DNA of 64,000 nt from Saccharibacillus sacchari DSM 19268 (lineage in GTDB: Bacteria; Bacillota; Bacilli; Paenibacillales; Paenibacillaceae). The notes beneath the pieces are model-generated. The model was not told the origin of the DNA and searched no databases. It worked only from the letters and a program-made list of their open reading frames with translations. Every line of letters begins with the position of its first letter. Within the stretch, counting starts at the first letter, position 1. A program made the translations under genes and the position numbers. The DNA lies in assembly GCF_000585395.1 (NCBI RefSeq), contig NZ_KK073875.1, positions 5,136,274-5,200,273 of the forward strand, given 5' to 3'. This document shows, piece after piece, positions 9,501 to 18,107 of the stretch.

Positions 9501-12500
9501 TGATCAGGTGATTGCGCAGCTTGGCGTTCGAACGCCTCTTGAATAGTCAACTGACGCTCATAAAGCGACGAGGTATCATTCAGGTCGAACACCAGCGAAT
9601 GCTTTTCTTCTTCTCGAAGCATCGGCAGGGCGTGTAAAGCAAGATGCTCGTCGACCGCGGCAGATTGCAGCAGTTGCACATAATGATCAGACATCCCGCG
9701 AATAGTCGCGCCCTCGAACAAGTCGCTGCAATATTGGAAGTCGATCCGAATACCTTCTTCTTGTTCCGTTACATCGACCATCAAATCGTACTTGGCAATA
9801 GCCGGCGCATACAGCTCCAGCGTCGTTTTCGCTCCTGCAAGCTCCGGTGCGAGGCTGCCGGTATTCTGCATGACGAACATGGTATCGAACAACGGGCTGC
9901 GTCCGGCAATCCGGGGAACATTCAACTCGTTGACCAGCTCGCCGAGCTCGTATTCCTGATGGTCGAATGCGCCAAGCAGCTCCATTTTCACATGATCCAA
10001 GTAGGCGGCGAATGTCTGTTTCTTGTCCGGGTAGGTGCGCAGCGGAAGCGTATTGACGAACATTCCGATTACGCCGTGCGCTTCTTCGCGGTTACGGTTG
10101 GCTACAGGAACACCGACAATCACGTCTTCTTGTCCCGCATAACGGGACAACAGCGTACCGTAGGCGGCGAGCATGACCATGAATAACGTCGTACCCGTGC
10201 GATCCGCCAACTTTTTCAACTTCGCTTGCAATTCCGAATCGATTCCGCCGTGCAGGGTCGCTCCCCGGAAACTTTGCTTGTCCGGGCGAGGCTTGTCGGT
10301 CGGAAGCTGGAGCATCGGCAATTCGCCTGCGAGACGCTCCCGCCAATAGCCCAATTGCGACTCCCGAATGCTGGCCGCAGCGCCTTGCGCATACCAGACC
10401 GAGAAGTCTTTGAACTGAACGGCAGGCAGCTCCAATGATTCGCCCCGATACAGCATCGACCACTCTTCGAAAAAGACATGCATCGAGACGCCGTCAACCG
10501 CGATATGGTGGAAGTCGAGCATGATGAAATGCAGGTCGTTTTCGCACGATACAAGGCCGGCTCTCATCAACGGCGCGCGACTCAGGTCGAACGGACGCAC
10601 GAACGCATCCATCATGGCGCGGATATTCTGTTCCCCGGCGCGCGCTACGGCCAGACGAAGCTCCGCCTGCGCGTGGACATGCTGGACAATCCGCTCTCCG
10701 CGAAGTTCGAAAGTCGTGCGCAGCGCTTCGTGCCGACGGACAAGTTCCTGCAGGGAGTATTCAAGACGCCGCACATCCAGCTTACCTTCGATGCGAAGCA
10801 GCACAGGCGCATTATAAGCCGTATCCGATCCTTCCATCTGCTCGACCAGGAACAGGCGCGCTTGAGCCGGATAAGTCGGGTAATGCTCGGCCGGCAGCGC
10901 GGCCGAAATCGACGGAAGCTCCAACGACGATAGACCTACTTCACCGGCACGCTGCGCAATCCGCGCGGCTTGCGTACGAACGGTCGTGTATTCAAACAGT
11001 TCGCGGATCGACAACTTGGCGCTGAAGCGACGTTCGATCTGTGCACGCAATACCGCCGCCTGAAGAGAGTGACCGCCGATATCGAAGAACCGATCCTGTA
11101 CGCCGAAACGATCATGCCCCAGGATCTCGCTCCATAACGCGTGCAGTTGCTTTTCGGTTGCGCCCAATGGCGATTCATAAGCCGCGCCTTCGCGAACCTG
11201 AGGTTCCGGCAGCGCACGGCGATCAATCTTGCCGTTCGCGTTAACCGGAAGCTTGTCCAATGCGACAAAATGAGCCGGGACCATGTAATCGGGCAGCGTA
11301 AGCGAGAGTTCGCCGCTCCACTCGGCATGGCCGCGCTCCGAATCCGACTCGACGTAGGCGCACAGATACGCGTCACCCGCAGCGTCTTTCAACGCAACGA
11401 CGACGCAATCGCGCACGCCTTCGCTTTCCAGAATCCGCTGTTCGATCTCGCCGATCTCGATACGGAAGCCGCGGATTTTCACTTGATGATCCAATCGGCC
11501 GAGGAATTCGATCGTGCCGTCACTCTTCCAACGGGCCAAATCGCCTGTGCGGTACATGCGCGCTCCTTCAATGTAAGGATGCGGGACGAACTTCTCCGCA
11601 GTCAGTTCGGGACGGTTGAGATAACCGCGTGCCAATCCGTCGCCGGCCACGCAAAGTTCGCCGGCCACGCCAACCGGCTGCAAGTGCCCGTAAGCATCCA
11701 AAATCATGATTTGCGAACCCCGAACCGGCTTGCCAATCGGAATATTGCCTTCCATCTCAGTCACGAGGTGCGAGCTGGTTACAATCGTGTTCTCGGTCGG
11801 GCCGTAGCAGTTATGCAGTTCGTATGGACGCGGACGGAACGTTTTCAGTTTGTCTCCGCCCGTCAGCAAAATACGGAGCGATTCGTTGTCGAATTCCATG
11901 AATTGTTCGCAAAGCTGCGTCGGAAGAAACGCGATCGTGATTCCTTTTTCGTTAAAATGCTGATTCAAACCGGACGGGTCAAGACGCAGATCCTCCGGAA
12001 TCATGTGAATAGACGCGCCGGACAGCAGGTAAGGGAATATTTCCCAGACTGAAGCATCAAAGCCGAAGCCTGCATATTTAACCGTACGGTCTGCCGAAGT
12101 AATACGGAAATGCTCGATATGCCACTCCGCCAGATTAATTAGCGACCGATGTTCGATCACGACGCCTTTCGGCGTGCCCGTAGAGCCCGATGTGTAGATG
12201 ACGTAAGCAGCGGAATCCGATGCGCCGAACGTGCCTGTTTCGACCGGAACTGCCCAATCCCGATTGTTATCGATACGCCAGGCGCTGCCTGCGTAGCTTC
12301 CCGGCGCTTCAAGTCCCGGCGTCAGCAGCAGCAGTCCCGCTCCGCTGTCTTCCAGCATGAAGCGCACGCGTTCCTGCGGATATTCCGGGTCGATCGGCAG
12401 ATACGCAGCGCCGGTCTTCAGTACGGCCAGGACAGACAGGATCATCTCTGCCGACGGACGCGCCATGATTCCGGCAATCTGTCCGTCTCCAAGTCCCGCT

Positions 12501-13336
12501 TGACGCAATTCGGCAGCCAGCACGTCCGAGCGTCGGTCCAACTCCGCGTAGCTCAGCGAACCGCCTTCGTACACGACCGCATCCAGGTTCGGCACAAGTG
12601 CCGCGCGCTGCTTGATCATGCGGTGAATCGGCCGATCGGCTGCAATCGACTGCCGTTTCCCGCTCCATAAGTTCAAAAGAGCTTCCCGCTCCTGCTCGCC
12701 AAGCAAGTCCTCTTCCCCGATCCGCGAGTCCGGTGCCGCCGTCATCCGAACCAGAATCCCATGCAGATGCGCCAGCACGTTCTCCACGAATGCCTCGCCG
12801 AACACGGATTTTCGGAAAGCCGCGCGGGCATGAATCGAATCGGTTCCGGAAAATACGATGAACAGATCGCAGTCCGAAGACTCTAATGCTTGCTCGGCAC
12901 GGATGCGAAGATCGAATCCGATCCCCGTATTGTAAGGCCGATCCACAGCACCCGAAGCATACAGTTCCGCAAAATATTCAGGCTTTAATGTCAAATCCGT
13001 CGATCCCAGAAGCTCTGCCGCAGCCTCCAGACGCATACGGAATGTATCTTTCCGGCTTCCTTTTACCAACAAAGGGAACATCTCGCCCGTATCCGACGAA
13101 TACACGGCAAATGACTGCTCCTCACTCCGCAAATAACGTTGAAGCAAAATGGCCCATGCAGCATGGGCAGTTCCGCCGCGCAAAAGAGACGGATCAAGCG
13201 CAAGCAGCTCGCGCTCAACCTGTCCGATTTCGCTCGAAGCAGGCCGGGTCTCGCCGGACAAAAACGTTTTTTCCTCCACAGCCTGCAATCTCTCCAACCA
13301 TCGAGTTTCTGAATGATTCTTCAACTGCGCATTCAT
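6560..13336 (-). CDS. Dimodular NRPS with terminal reductase, aureusimine/pyrazinone-synthetase type
   Basis: A 2258-residue nonribosomal peptide synthetase. Domains: 1-225, a truncated condensation-like stub without HHxxxDG; 235-705, A1 (YTSGSTGTPKG, NGKIDRR); 725-795, carrier T1 (GGHSLQ, Ser 757); 815-1240, complete C domain with HHIAVDG at 943-949; 1265-1755, A2 (YTSGTTGRPKG); 1770-1835, carrier T2 (GGHSLK, Ser 1804); 1885-2258, NADPH-dependent reductase with TGATGYVG (1896-1903) and Tyr2058-x3-Lys2062. There is no thioesterase, so the dipeptide should leave as an aldehyde or alcohol. Specificity residues read by eye are DAWFLGCIVK for A1 (near the Leu code DAWFLGNVVK) and DVQFVAHVAK for A2 (near Pro codes of the DVQxIAHVVK type). 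This architecture plus a partner PPTase matches staphylococcal AusA/AusB. The start overlaps the PPTase stop by 4 bases (ATGA), indicating translational coupling. The specificity call is a prediction only. Confidence 0.93.
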   Translation of the reverse strand: MNAQLKNHSETRWLERLQAVEEKTFLSGETRPASSEIGQVERELLALDPSLLRGGTAHAAWAILLQRYLRSEEQSFAVYSSDTGEMFPLLVKGSRKDTFRMRLEAAAELLGSTDLTLKPEYFAELYASGAVDRPYNTGIGFDLRIRAEQALESSDCDLFIVFSGTDSIHARAAFRKSVFGEAFVENVLAHLHGILVRMTAAPDSRIGEEDLLGEQEREALLNLWSGKRQSIAADRPIHRMIKQRAALVPNLDAVVYEGGSLSYAELDRRSDVLAAELRQAGLGDGQIAGIMARPSAEMILSVLAVLKTGAAYLPIDPEYPQERVRFMLEDSGAGLLLLTPGLEAPGSYAGSAWRIDNNRDWAVPVETGTFGASDSAAYVIYTSGSTGTPKGVVIEHRSLINLAEWHIEHFRITSADRTVKYAGFGFDASVWEIFPYLLSGASIHMIPEDLRLDPSGLNQHFNEKGITIAFLPTQLCEQFMEFDNESLRILLTGGDKLKTFRPRPYELHNCYGPTENTIVTSSHLVTEMEGNIPIGKPVRGSQIMILDAYGHLQPVGVAGELCVAGDGLARGYLNRPELTAEKFVPHPYIEGARMYRTGDLARWKSDGTIEFLGRLDHQVKIRGFRIEIGEIEQRILESEGVRDCVVVALKDAAGDAYLCAYVESDSERGHAEWSGELSLTLPDYMVPAHFVALDKLPVNANGKIDRRALPEPQVREGAAYESPLGATEKQLHALWSEILGHDRFGVQDRFFDIGGHSLQAAVLRAQIERRFSAKLSIRELFEYTTVRTQAARIAQRAGEVGLSSLELPSISAALPAEHYPTYPAQARLFLVEQMEGSDTAYNAPVLLRIEGKLDVRRLEYSLQELVRRHEALRTTFELRGERIVQHVHAQAELRLAVARAGEQNIRAMMDAFVRPFDLSRAPLMRAGLVSCENDLHFIMLDFHHIAVDGVSMHVFFEEWSMLYRGESLELPAVQFKDFSVWYAQGAAASIRESQLGYWRERLAGELPMLQLPTDKPRPDKQSFRGATLHGGIDSELQAKLKKLADRTGTTLFMVMLAAYGTLLSRYAGQEDVIVGVPVANRNREEAHGVIGMFVNTLPLRTYPDKKQTFAAYLDHVKMELLGAFDHQEYELGELVNELNVPRIAGRSPLFDTMFVMQNTGSLAPELAGAKTTLELYAPAIAKYDLMVDVTEQEEGIRIDFQYCSDLFEGATIRGMSDHYVQLLQSAAVDEHLALHALPMLREEEKHSLVFDLNDTSSLYERQLTIQEAFERQAAQSPDHPAVTFEGISLTYAELNERSNRLAHTLIEKGVAADKLVGLMLDRSPEMIIGLLGILKAGGAYVPIDPEYPEDRIRYMMENSGSDLLLTQRHLAGKLRFDGTSLYLDEADAYSPHTDNPEVRSTAGDLLYVIYTSGTTGRPKGVMLEHRNMMNLMHYEYTRTNIDYTARVLQFTTLSFDVCSQEIWSTLLAGGTLCMIRSEMRREVGRLLDLIEQQQISVLFMPVSFLKFILSEKEYEERFPTCIRHIVTAGEQLVVPEKFQEHLRRNGIFLHNHYGPSETHVATAHTLDPAGAIPELPPIGKPITNTRVYILNDALHLQPKGTAGELYIAGECVGRGYYNQPELTAERYLNDPFEAGGRMYKTGDLARWNGGGELEFLGRLDHQVKIRGFRIELGEIETALLEHFSVKETIVLAKEDAAGGKYLCAYIASTAHATQRELREHLANRLPDYMIPSYFVQLDAMPLTPNGKIDRRALPEPQPGEMLANAEYAAPQSETEQKIATVWQSVLGVGRVGRDDNFFELGGHSLKAAVMVARLQEQFELSINDVFEHQTLAELAAVVKPASNRMAEKLAELKEASRKQGEDTLVAARETYRRQANEDATSVDLTQLRGYEGVLLTGATGYVGVHVLRDMLMQTNWHIYAIVRGDDDAQAFRRIRSKLDFYFGTGSLEEAMPRLHVLSGDLSEEHLGLSEAAYARLQQETDAIVHAAATVKHYGSYEDFKRHNVEATERLLQLAESDRKKDVHHISTLGVATGVIPGREEAFFGEYDLNLGQEYENYYAKTKFEAEERVVQARERGLRTSIYRLGNVVFHSDTGRFQENIGENAFYTMMQSFIHLGMVPELAPDTDFSYVDGISQSILLLMQPENLRNETFHLLNPNLESMHRILTAEQVEYKVRPLEFAKFVDELIEKFQSGESRSEIDKIMLHYGWLESAQIQTRFEVASDRTVAYLERLGFKWKAMDEALISKMIRYAKETSFLK

Positions 13337-14094
13337 CGCTTATTATTTTCCCCTTCCGCGTATCGTGCATCTCGTGACAACAAAGCTCCAAATCGCTTTG
13401 CCAATTCTTCCCCGTCAAGCAGCAAGACTTCTTCCGTCCAATTTTCTTCCGGTCTTCGACAAACGGCCAGCGCATACTGCTCGGGCACGGACGGAGCAAC
13501 GTTCGACGACGTCAGAATCCATGGAACCGTTCCCGACTGCCGGGCCTCCATATGAAAGCGTTTAGGAGCGATAGGCTTCGGGGCGAATGCCGCAAGCGGA
13601 TACTCATCGTGCAAACCGGTTCCCTCCGCTTTCAACCAGCTCTCCAACAACGTCCAACGCTCGTAAAAAGCCTCAAGCTCTTCTTGCTCGGAAGAACCGG
13701 CCGGTCCTTCGGATTCCGAATGCCCGAGCAGCAGACGCATCGCGGACGCTTCAAAAGGCGCCACGCGCTCGACGTCGATTCCGACCTCGGCCTGAGCGAC
13801 TGCGCATACGACAAGAGCGCCTGAGGCGGACACATTAAATTGAGGCGCTTGATCGCGATCGAGATACGGCTTCCCGTAACCTCCGCGCCGAAAAATCAAC
13901 TCGCGATAGCCGGCGCCCAACTTTTCTCCGAGCATGATCGCCAGCAGCATATGCGAGGCTGCCTTGCGCAATCGGTCCTCTTCACGCGCAAAACGCGAAA
14001 TACGTGCTTGCTCCGCAGGATGAAAGGCGGAAATCAGGCCGGACCAATCCTTTTCCGTAGAGAACGAGTGAAAGAAAACTGCAGAAACGTCGAT
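13333..14094 (-). CDS. Sfp-type 4'-phosphopantetheinyl transferase
   Basis: It transfers the phosphopantetheine arm of CoA to carrier domains, here most likely the two T domains of the co-transcribed NRPS. Motifs: ISRFAREEDRLRKAASHMLL, GKPYL, FNVSASGALVVCAVAQ (the usual FN-SHS is FNVSASG here), VGIDVERV (Mg-binding Asp and Glu) and FYERWTLLESWLKAEGTGL (W-KES-like, with the second acidic residue). Comparison with Sfp places the first residue at the Ile of IDVSAVFF. That codon is ATC and sits exactly 8 bases after GGAAGGAG. The open frame continues upstream to a GTG at 14202, but that start has no ribosome-binding site and would add 36 unlike residues. The start codon therefore appears to be non-standard. 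The 254-codon length suits a Sfp-type enzyme (Sfp itself is about 224 aa). Confidence 0.88.
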   Translation of the reverse strand: MDVSAVFFHSFSTEKDWSGLISAFHPAEQARISRFAREEDRLRKAASHMLLAIMLGEKLGAGYRELIFRRGGYGKPYLDRDQAPQFNVSASGALVVCAVAQAEVGIDVERVAPFEASAMRLLLGHSESEGPAGSSEQEELEAFYERWTLLESWLKAEGTGLHDEYPLAAFAPKPIAPKRFHMEARQSGTVPWILTSSNVAPSVPEQYALAVCRRPEENWTEEVLLLDGEELAKRFGALLSRDARYAEGENNKR

Positions 14095-14338
14095 GGGCCA
14101 AACTCCTTCCGAAGATTCGAATATGCGACGCGAGTATGACAAATTCAGATACAAATGCCTGCTAAATTCGTTCTTTCTCCCTATGATACCAAAAAAACTC
14201 ACACAAAGAATATCGGAACATTCGATGAAAAATGAAATACTTTTAAGAAAAAAGTCTCATTCCATCCTTAAGTCCCATTTTTTTGATTCACACTTTAGTG
14301 TAGCTTTCTTTCTTCCGTGCAAAGCATGCGGCAGACAC

Positions 14339-14344
14339 GTATAA
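14339..14344 (+). promoter_or_regulatory. Candidate -10 element for deoR
   Basis: TATAAT lies 27 bases before the deoR start. The -35 region (GTGCAA at 17-bp spacing) is weak, which would suit an autoregulated or low-level promoter. Confidence 0.4.
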
Positions 14345-14371
14345 TGAACCTAAAAAATCGAGGGAACGATC

Positions 14372-15322
14372 ATGACGGATAAAATCGACCTGGACAGGCA
14401 GCGCCTCAGCATTGAAGCTGCACGGCTTTACTACATGTCCGACTATAGTCAGCAAGATATCGCGGTCAGGCTCGGCGTCTCGCGCCCGACCGTCTCGCGG
14501 TTGCTTCAACATGCCAAAGAGAACGGATTCGTCCGCATTACCATTGCCGATCCGCTTGAAGATTTGGACGCGCTCGGCGCGGAACTGACCCGCAAATTCG
14601 GCCTGCAAACGGCACGCGTTTGCTATTCTCCCTTGAATGACTACCGGGAGATCCGATCGCGCGTAGCCGCCGCGGCAGCCGAATATTTGGACGAAACGAT
14701 TCAAGACGGGGACATTATCGGCATTACGTGGGGAACGACGATGCATGCGCTTGCGCTCGGACTGCGGCACAAACCGGTACGCGGCGTCGAAATCGTGCAG
14801 CTCAAAGGCGGAGTCAGCCATTCGCAGGTGCCTACTTACGCGGCCGAGACAGCGAATCTGTTTGCGGAAGCTTTCGGTACCGTCGCGCGCTATCTTCCGC
14901 TTCCGGTCATTTTCGATAGCGTAGAGTTGAAAAGGATGGTCGAGGAAGACCGTCATATTCAGCGCATCATCGAACTGGGCCGCCAAGCCAACGTCGCGGT
15001 CTTCACCGTCGGTACCGTCGAGGAGGACGCGCTGCTGTTCCGGCTCGGATACTTCGACGAGCAGCAGCGGCATCGTCTCCAGGAGGCCGGCGCAGGCGAT
15101 ATCTGTTCCCGCTTCTTCGACGACGACGGCAACATATGCAGCGAAGAAATCAATGCGCGCACGGTCGGAATCGATCTGTCCGAGCTGCGCCGCAAAGAGC
15201 GCTCGATTCTCGTAGCGGGGGGACCGCGCAAAATTCGTTCGATTCGCGCGGCGCTGGCCGGACGTTATGCCAATACTTTAGTGACGGACCAGTTTACGGC
15301 GCTTGCCCTGCTTGCGGATTAA
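14372..15322 (+). CDS. deoR: Deoxyribonucleoside regulator DeoR, SorC family
   Basis: A 316-residue transcriptional regulator. The N-terminal helix-turn-helix is clear at about 25-50 (SQQDIAVRLGVSRPTVSRLL). The rest is the SorC-family sugar-binding domain: GDIIGITWGTTMHALA, VEIVQLKGGVS, AVFTVGTVEEDALLF, GDICSRFFDDDG and the late VAGGPRKIRSI block that binds the phosphosugar in the family. B. subtilis DeoR is of this type and represses the dra-nupC-pdp operon until deoxyribose-5-phosphate binds. Here it lies directly upstream of deoC, cdd, nupC, deoB, deoD and pdp, which strongly supports the name. It has a CGAGGGAACG ribosome-binding site and is divergent from the PPTase-NRPS operon. Confidence 0.9.
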   Translation: MTDKIDLDRQRLSIEAARLYYMSDYSQQDIAVRLGVSRPTVSRLLQHAKENGFVRITIADPLEDLDALGAELTRKFGLQTARVCYSPLNDYREIRSRVAAAAAEYLDETIQDGDIIGITWGTTMHALALGLRHKPVRGVEIVQLKGGVSHSQVPTYAAETANLFAEAFGTVARYLPLPVIFDSVELKRMVEEDRHIQRIIELGRQANVAVFTVGTVEEDALLFRLGYFDEQQRHRLQEAGAGDICSRFFDDDGNICSEEINARTVGIDLSELRRKERSILVAGGPRKIRSIRAALAGRYANTLVTDQFTALALLAD

Positions 15323-15431
15323 GTTTGCCTGCCCGCCAGCCGATACAAAAGATGTGCGGTGAAAAGCGACAAAATCCGCACGCCTTGAACGAATGCTTGT
15401 ACGTTGAAGGCGCTCGTTCATTATTTCTTAT

Positions 15432-15522
15432 CCTGCGCAGGGCAAATCCGCCGAAAGGCGAGAGACGCAAAGCCGCGGGCCTAAAACCGTCCTCCGGGCG
15501 GTCATGGCAGCCGGGTTGCCGA
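15432..15522 (+). ncRNA. Cyclic-di-GMP-I (GEMM) riboswitch
   Basis: The conserved core of the c-di-GMP-I aptamer is present in order: CAGGGCAAA (15438-15446), a short hairpin closed by a GAAA tetraloop (15453-15456), GACGCAAAGCC, GGGCCTAAAACC, a variable hairpin, and ATGGCAGCCGGGTTGCC. A promoter candidate TTGTAC (15397-15402), 16 bp, CATTAT (15419-15424) lies just upstream. No intrinsic terminator is visible between the aptamer and the ATG at 15567, so control of translation start is more likely than attenuation. Whether it turns the gene on or off cannot be read. Confidence 0.92.
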
Positions 15523-15566
15523 TTCCGGACCTGATTTGCGGATGAATCGAAAGGTGAAGAAACATC

Positions 15567-16565
15567 ATGAATACACGCTCCACGTTTTCCCGCTGCCTTG
15601 TTTTATGCCTGTTGGTTGCTTGGACTGCCGGCTCGTTCGGAACTTCGACTGCCGAAGCCCGCGAGCAGGACGGCTTCTCGACCTGGGTCTGGAACCCCTG
15701 GCTGCTGCGGACTTCATCCGACGATCTGCTGCAATTCGCGGCTTCGAACGACGTTTCGACGCTTTACGTGCAGATCGACGCCGAGATGGACAAAGCGGAT
15801 TACGCCGCGTTCATCCGCCGGGCGTCTGCGCAAAATATTCGGGTTTACGCCTTGGACGGCGCTCCGCGTTGGGCGACCGACCGCAGTTTGCCGCAAGCTT
15901 TCCTGAGCTGGTTGACCGCTTACCAGTCTTCGGCCGGTGCAGACGAGAAGTTTTCCGGCATTCATGTCGATGTGGAGCCTTATCTGCTTCCCGAATGGGA
16001 AAGCAGCCGGGATACTTTGCTGACAACGTGGAAAACATCGACCGATACGCTGCTTGAAGGCGCGAAAAATCTGGGACTGCGAGCGGAAGCCGATATGCCC
16101 TTCTGGTTCGACGAACATCGGATGCCCGGCGAAAAAGGGACGCTCAGCGCCTGGATGATCGGCCGCTTCGACGGCGTAACGATCATGGCGTATCGCGATT
16201 CCGCGGAACAGATCGCGGAAGTCGCGAAAAACGAGCTTGCCGAAGCGGAAAAGCTGGGCAAAACGCTGCGGATCGCCGTGGAAAGTAACCCTTCAGCCGA
16301 AACGCCCCAGGTTACTTTCTATGAAGAAGGGACCGAATTTTTGAACAGCCAGCTTGAAGCCGTTCGTCAAAAGGTCGGCAGCAGTCCTGCTTTCGCGGGA
16401 TTTGCCGTACATGATTACGCGGGATGGAAAAAGATGCAGGAAAAAAGCACGGCGACGAACGGAAAACCTTCCCGTGCTTCTTCGTCTTCGAAAACCGGCG
16501 CGGCTGTCAAGTCGGTTAAAACCGACCCGGCAGCCGCGCAAAAAAACGCAGGACGCAAAAAATAG
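15567..16565 (+). CDS. Exported TIM-barrel-like protein under c-di-GMP riboswitch control
   Basis: A 332-residue protein with an AAAGGTGAAG ribosome-binding site. Residues 1-31 form a signal peptide (hydrophobic [15 protein letters not shown], cleavage near AEA-RE). The mature part alternates strands and helices: [74 protein letters not shown] and [12 protein letters not shown]. This resembles a beta/alpha barrel, and the acidic strand ends ([20 protein letters not shown]) recall glycoside hydrolases, but no known family is claimed. The last 45 residues are a low-complexity basic Ser/Lys/Ala tail that could bind cell wall or polymer. The riboswitch suggests a role in the sessile/motile switch, perhaps matrix or envelope. 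It sits between deoR and deoC without obvious relation to them. Confidence 0.72.
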   Translation: MNTRSTFSRCLVLCLLVAWTAGSFGTSTAEAREQDGFSTWVWNPWLLRTSSDDLLQFAASNDVSTLYVQIDAEMDKADYAAFIRRASAQNIRVYALDGAPRWATDRSLPQAFLSWLTAYQSSAGADEKFSGIHVDVEPYLLPEWESSRDTLLTTWKTSTDTLLEGAKNLGLRAEADMPFWFDEHRMPGEKGTLSAWMIGRFDGVTIMAYRDSAEQIAEVAKNELAEAEKLGKTLRIAVESNPSAETPQVTFYEEGTEFLNSQLEAVRQKVGSSPAFAGFAVHDYAGWKKMQEKSTATNGKPSRASSSSKTGAAVKSVKTDPAAAQKNAGRKK

Positions 16566-16657
16566 AAAAAGCCGCGTCGGGACATATTTTCGAGCCCCGA
16601 ACGCAGCCGAACCGAAGATTTCTGCGGGTCTCTGTGCCGACCGGAGCGGTCAGGATT

Positions 16658-16713
16658 CAGCCCGCTTTCCCTGTTCGTCCTTTTAGGAGAACCGGCCGAA
16701 AGCGGGCTTTTTG
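16658..16713 (+). terminator. Intrinsic terminator after the riboswitch-controlled gene
   Basis: The stem agcccgctttc / gaaagcgggct with a 28-base loop is followed by five T. It isolates the following deo operon from the exported-protein gene. Confidence 0.8.
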
Positions 16714-16774
16714 CGCTGTTGATTATCGCGGATCTATCGGCAAGCCGCCGAAGGAGCAGCATGCGTTCAATAAG

Positions 16775-16827
16775 CGTGAACAAATTTTCAATAACCATTT
16801 TGCATTTGTTCACGTTAATGTTATGAT
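16775..16827 (+). promoter_or_regulatory. deo operon promoter with candidate DeoR operator
   Basis: A promoter TTGCAT (16800-16805), 16 bp, TATGAT (16822-16827) precedes deoC. An inverted repeat CGTGAACAA (16775-16783) / TTGTTCACG (16806-16814) flanks and overlaps the promoter. The second arm lies between -35 and -10, where repressor binding would block transcription. Assigning it to DeoR is an inference from position. Confidence 0.6.
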
Positions 16828-16861
16828 AGGGGTAATTCCACACTTGAAGGAGAGATCCAAG

Positions 16862-17527
16862 ATGAATCTTGCATCCATGATCGACCATACCCTGCTGCGT
16901 GCCGACGCGACGGAAGCCGAGGTCGCCAAGCTGATCGAAGAAGCCAAAACCTACGTCTTTGCTTCCGTCTGCGTCAATCCGACCTGGGTTGCTTTCGCGG
17001 CTGAACGCCTGGCAGGTACCGAAGTGAAAGTCTGCACCGTAATCGGCTTCCCACTGGGAGCATCCACGCCGGAAACGAAAGCGTTCGAAACTGTCGACGC
17101 CATCGAAAAAGGCGCGCAAGAGATCGATATGGTGCTGAACATCGGCGCGCTGAAAAGCGGCAACGTCGAGCTTGTCGAACGCGACGTTCGCGCTGTAGTC
17201 GAAGCGGCTGCTGGCAAAGCGCTCGTTAAAGTCATCATCGAGACTTGCTTGCTGACCGACGACGAGAAAGTGCTGGCTTCCGAGTTGTCCGTTCGCGCAG
17301 GCGCTAATTTCGTGAAGACCTCCACTGGATTCTCCACTGGCGGCGCAACGGCTGAAGACGTAGCCCTGATGCGCAAAACGGTCGGCCCGGACATCGGCGT
17401 CAAAGCTTCCGGCGGCGTACGCAGCCGTGAAGACATGGAAAAAATGATCGAAGCAGGCGCGACGCGCATCGGCGCAAGCTCCGGCGTGAAGATCATGCAA
17501 GGCGAGAAATCCGACTCTTCGTACTGA
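16862..17527 (+). CDS. deoC: Deoxyribose-phosphate aldolase
   Basis: A 221-residue class I aldolase that splits 2-deoxyribose-5-phosphate into glyceraldehyde-3-phosphate and acetaldehyde, the last step of deoxynucleoside breakdown. The start [13 protein letters not shown] follows AAGGAGAG and matches the normal family N-terminus; the longer open frame upstream is not needed. Family blocks: [72 protein letters not shown] with the Schiff-base Lys152, and [10 protein letters not shown] with the second essential Lys. It is the first gene of the deo operon after a promoter with an inverted-repeat operator, and cdd follows after about 70 bases. The protein is cytosolic and of normal length. Confidence 0.97.
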   Translation: MNLASMIDHTLLRADATEAEVAKLIEEAKTYVFASVCVNPTWVAFAAERLAGTEVKVCTVIGFPLGASTPETKAFETVDAIEKGAQEIDMVLNIGALKSGNVELVERDVRAVVEAAAGKALVKVIIETCLLTDDEKVLASELSVRAGANFVKTSTGFSTGGATAEDVALMRKTVGPDIGVKASGGVRSREDMEKMIEAGATRIGASSGVKIMQGEKSDSSY

Positions 17528-17595
17528 TGCCTTTAGCATTATGCCTTTAGCCTTGACAAGGTACTAACCCATTCTGGATTCCAGGAGGCCTTCCC

Positions 17596-18006
17596 ATGAG
17601 TCACCCTATGCAAGAGCAATTGATCGCAGCCGCGATCGAAGCCCGCGGTTCCGCTTACGTCCCGTATTCGCATTTTGAAGTCGGAGCCGCACTGCTTGCC
17701 GACGGCAAGATCTATTCCGGCTGCAATATCGAAAATGCTTCGTTCGGCTTAACCAACTGCGCGGAACGCACCGCGATCTTCAAGGCCGCTTCAGAAGGCG
17801 TGCGCCGGATCGAAGCGATCGCGGTCGTTGCCGACACGGAAGGCCCGGTATCTCCGTGCGGCGCTTGCCGCCAGGTCATTGCCGAGTTTGCCGACGAAAA
17901 CACGCGCATCTATCTGACCAATCTTCACGGCAACACCGAGGAATGGACGATGGCTACGCTGCTTCCCGGCTACTTCCAGGCGAAAGACATGGATAAGTCG
18001 AAGTAA
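17596..18006 (+). CDS. cdd: Cytidine deaminase
   Basis: A 136-residue zinc enzyme converting cytidine and deoxycytidine to uridine and deoxyuridine. An AGGAGG site precedes it by 7 bases. Motifs: YSHFEVGAAL, GCNIENASFGLTNCAERTA (Zn-binding Cys55 and catalytic Glu57) and PCGACRQV (Zn-binding Cys88 and Cys91). The length is that of the small homotetrameric class found in Bacillus. A C-terminal LLPGYFQAKDM closes the fold. Its place between deoC and nupC fits pyrimidine nucleoside salvage: the uridine produced can be split by Pdp. Confidence 0.97.
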   Translation: MSHPMQEQLIAAAIEARGSAYVPYSHFEVGAALLADGKIYSGCNIENASFGLTNCAERTAIFKAASEGVRRIEAIAVVADTEGPVSPCGACRQVIAEFADENTRIYLTNLHGNTEEWTMATLLPGYFQAKDMDKSK

Positions 18007-18107
18007 ATCGGATTTACGGATGCACGGATGCGTCTGTTGACGGCAGCGATGCCGAAACAGACCTGTCCGGCGCAATCGTGAAAACCGATATTTCAACGGT
18101 CTATTTT

